64,000 nucleotides of DNA. Origin: Syngnathus acus (lineage: Eukaryota > Chordata > Actinopteri > Syngnathiformes > Syngnathidae). Positions within the stretch are counted from its first letter, which is position 1. Each line of letters starts with the position of its first letter. The notes below the pieces were generated by a model. It saw nothing but the letters and a program-made list of their open reading frames with translations. It ran no database searches and was not told the DNA's origin. Below, in pieces: positions 61,588-64,000 of this stretch. The position numbers were made by a program, and so were the translations under genes. The stretch spans positions 4,251,412 to 4,315,411 of the forward strand of contig NC_051102.1 in the NCBI RefSeq assembly GCF_901709675.1, given 5' to 3'.

Positions 61588-62758
61588 CTGCAAACATGAG
61601 TGAAACTAGTAAAACTTTGTCAAGCAAATGTCATGCTCATTTTGTACTGGTGTCAGAACATACCATTTGAGGGACACCAAAAATAACAACATTAGAGTAC
61701 TGTGCAAAGCTGACCTAGAAAAGAACAAATAAGAAACCATTATGACCATACCGAACATAATCATTTGTGACAATTTCTTCTCATATCACAAATGAAATAC
61801 CAATTCTGATTGAAGATTTCAGGCCAACTGTTTTCATGTGACAATCTATTTCAATCTGCTGGATACATATGGCACTATATTAATCAGAGCAGCCGTTTTA
61901 CAGCGGTGTGACTTGCGCATATTGTTGAAAACGTCATGCAATTCATCAAGATGAAGATCAGTCATCTATTTAGCACAGTAGTCGCGATTGTTTTTGCAAT
62001 TTTAAGCTCCAGTTTTACAAAAAGAAGTAACAAGTAGTTTAAATTTTAAACAAGCTCTTCCATGGCAGACAAGCTCTGATAGGAAGTCACCACTAACCTT
62101 CCATAAGTCTGAGATGTGGAAGGAAGTGGAACGGTGGACTCCATGTCTCCAGGCTTTGTAGCGGGAATACCACACCAGCCAGGGGTTCAACTCAAAACCT
62201 GATGCCAGAAATCCACGCTTTGCTGCGGCTATCACCTATGCAAAAGGCGTATACAATATACCAAGTACTGTACATGCAACTGCTGCAGCATTTTCTCATT
62301 GTTTGGGGATTCATTAAGTGTCTTTGTGCAACCATTATTAATTGATCAGGCCATTGATTTTGCAGGACCGAAAGGGACAGAATTAAATGAATAAATACAC
62401 CATGAAATATTTCATTAAAAATGTACATTGGTGCAGTTCATACTTTTTCCCTTACCACCCAGAAATGGGATTTAAACAATACTGTACTTACTATTCTCCC
62501 ATCTCCACTTCCAATGTCCACCAGGGTCCCAGACCTGGTTCGCAGTGCATTGAGGACATTCTCCACCTGTGTAGTGGTCGCGGGGACAAACGGGAGACAG
62601 ATTTTTCTCAACGCAGGGGCCACAAACGGTGCAGCCCCAGCATAAAGGGCAACAAGCGAGCCTCCGACCAAACCCGTCACAATGAGACCCAGCCGACTTC
62701 GGCTTTTACTTTCGATTGATTGGCCTGCTGATTCCGTAAAAAGTTCCTCTTCAGACAT
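61366..62758 (-). CDS. atpsckmt: ATP synthase c-subunit lysine N-methyltransferase (atpsckmt/fam173b), 4 exons
   Basis: A SAM-dependent enzyme which, by family knowledge, trimethylates a lysine of the mitochondrial ATP synthase c-ring. Joined exons on the minus strand: 62758-62492, 62235-62098, 61714-61664, 61587-61366, giving 225 residues (human about 233). A hydrophobic N-terminal segment ([20 protein letters not shown]) serves as membrane or mitochondrial anchor. It is followed by the SAM-binding motif VDIGSGDGR, then [21 protein letters not shown] and CRFPFPNW. These match remembered human FAM173B. The first in-frame ATG (62758, MSEEELF) is chosen. All introns are GT-AG. Confidence 0.95.
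61664..61714 (-). CDS. atpsckmt: atpsckmt exon 3
   Basis: Seventeen codons, [17 protein letters not shown], matching human [17 protein letters not shown]. Acceptor TTTTCTAG, donor GTATGT, phase 0. Confidence 0.94.
62098..62235 (-). CDS. atpsckmt: atpsckmt exon 2
   Basis: The exon encodes [40 protein letters not shown] and ISDLWK. Acceptor TGCATAG, donor GTTAGT, phase 0. Confidence 0.95.
62492..62758 (-). CDS. atpsckmt: atpsckmt exon 1
   Basis: The exon encodes [17 protein letters not shown], the hydrophobic anchor [40 protein letters not shown] and the start of the methyltransferase motif [10 protein letters not shown]. Donor GTAAGT, phase 0. Confidence 0.92.
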
Positions 62759-63292
62759 GATGGGCTTTCGACCAAAACATAATAACAACTCGAAACGCAA
62801 TGAATAAAATAGTCTGACACTCGGTTAAAATATACAAAAGTACAACCCTTATTATGGAAAGCAAACATTTTAAATTATCAGCTGCATATTGACCTTTGCA
62901 GCGCTATAATAGGTCCGACTTGGTTAGTCCTCCCTGCCGAAAGTTCCGTCCTAATTCGCATTGTCAAAAAATAAATAAATCCAGGAGCACATAAATATGT
63001 AGATATTAATTTATTTATTAAGTTGCAATACATAGATAATTAACCTTTTTTGTCGTTAAAAGAGAAAAAAATATTATCTTTTGGATAAAATTCACACGAA
63101 TTGACATATATATACACTAAAATATGCACAAACTGTACAGTGCATATATATATATATATATATATTTTTTTTTTTATGGCATGGGACCTTTTGAGATGCA
63201 ATATTACAAGATAGAGTTTTACTCTCACTAGTCCAAAAGCTGAGGTTGCATGAAATGTTTTTGCAGAGGTGAGTGAATGACATTTTTCGATA
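62759..63292. other. atpsckmt 5' flank and 3'UTR of the next minus-strand gene
   Basis: No coding sequence is seen. A minus-strand AATAAA at 63014-63019 could end the transcript whose last coding exon stops at 63293. A (TA)n tract lies at 63146-63165. The part next to 62758 should hold the atpsckmt promoter. Confidence 0.45.
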
Positions 63293-63812
63293 TTAGAAAT
63301 CATTAGATAATGTACGGTGGACAGTGTGGTCCAGCCCCGGCATGCCATGATGGATCTGATGGTGGTAAATATGGTGCCTGCTGGTTGTTGGTCCATCATA
63401 GACCATCAGATCATCATCCTCTCTGTACCCATCTCCCCCATCCTGAGAATAGCTGTGCTTCATAACTAAGATGTTCCTGTGACTGGCTGGGGTCATCTGG
63501 CAGGAGAGCCGTGGTGACTGCTGGCTCACCATTCCTGGTGGTAGCTGTGGCACAAGTGCCCCACCATCAGGATCAACCGTGGTCTCTCTCATGTTCAGAT
63601 TGCTGTGGCTACCATGCATGCTTCCCTGCTGTGATCCACAGTGGTGGTCGCGAATGCATTTGGAGGAAGATCGACGAAGGTTGTGGGATTTCTCAAAATC
63701 CTCGCCCATTACTGGATCAGTCAAGTCACCTGAGGGGACGTGTCGTAAAGTGCAGAGCTCATAGTGAGGAGGCTCAACCCCTGGATGGAGGAAGGCAGGG
63801 TCAAAGTCATCC
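63293..63812 (-). CDS. Last coding exon of an unrecognised gene
   Basis: A minus-strand frame of 172 codons, open from an acceptor (TTTATCGACAG at 63813-63823) to a TAA stop at 63293. It begins DDFDPAFLHPGVEPPHYELC, has a basic patch HNLRRSSSKCIRDHHCGSQ and ends in a His-rich tail (RHHIYHHQIHHGMPGLDHTV) and TLSNDF. The composition (Ser, His, Gly, Pro, no hydrophobic core) suggests the disordered cytoplasmic tail of a larger protein, possibly a neuronal membrane protein. No membrane segment or known domain is visible. I do not recognise the family. It does not match semaphorin 5A, the neighbour in human, as I remember it. Earlier exons lie beyond the window's right end. Confidence 0.65.
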
Positions 63813-64000
63813 CTGTCGATAAAACAAACAAAAAGGACAACATGTCTATTATGGAAAGTCCGATGGGTAAGTTACTTTTTAAGAATTTTGCGGAATTAAA
63901 AAGTAGTGCTCAATATCCATATTGTGCTCGTCACCTGTTGTTGAGCAGCAGCGTTTGTTAGCACTCCTGCCTCACCTTGATTAATTTACCAATTGATAAA

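Overview
This window is nuclear DNA from a teleost fish, most likely a spiny-rayed (percomorph) species. The genes have vertebrate exon-intron structure, GT-AG introns and vertebrate-like proteins. The introns are short for these families and carry fish-type SINEs, MITEs and long (TG)n microsatellites. There is no bacterial, viral or plasmid gene content. I cannot name the species from the sequence alone.

Layout: (1) Positions 1-39460, plus strand: the 3' four-fifths of ctnnd2 (delta-catenin 2). Twenty coding exons could be placed; together they encode about 1102 residues, from the N-terminal coiled-coil flank to the C-terminal PDZ ligand DSWV. A 3'UTR follows to about 40.5 kb. (2) 43746-44675, minus: an intronless coiled-coil gene of the CCDC42/CFAP73 family (retrogene-like). 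Its present stop codon comes from a SINE fragment. (3) 45548-49945, minus: ankrd33b, five exons, 513 aa. (4) 52508-60780, minus: marchf6, 26 coding exons, 914 aa, the ER-membrane RING-CH ubiquitin ligase. (5) 61366-62758, minus: atpsckmt (fam173b), four exons, 225 aa, the mitochondrial lysine methyltransferase. (6) 63293-63812, minus: the last coding exon of a further gene that I do not recognise. From memory of human chromosome 5p15.2, ctnnd2, ankrd33b, marchf6 and atpsckmt are neighbours there too. DAP, ROPN1L, CMBL and CCT5, which I recall lying between them in human, are not seen here.

The genes do not form one pathway. They are a conserved syntenic block: synaptic adhesion (ctnnd2), a photoreceptor/ankyrin-type protein (ankrd33b), ER protein degradation (marchf6) and ATP synthase c-subunit methylation (atpsckmt).

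Repeats: eight copies of a TA-flanked palindromic MITE (ends CCGTATTTTCCG), a larger element with related ends at 35.2-36.1 kb, a hAT-like MITE with an 8-bp target duplication in ankrd33b, a 363-bp tRNA-type SINE with a 13-bp target duplication, a degenerate Tc1 transposase relic, and very long TG/CG tracts.

The points most worth following up are: a frame-preserving 57-bp candidate cassette exon of ctnnd2 at 12906-12962; a ctnnd2 3' splice site placed behind more than 400 bases of AG-free TG/CG repeat, which implies a distant branch point; and the SINE insertion that rewrote the end of the CCDC42-like protein. I found no convincing new multi-gene system.
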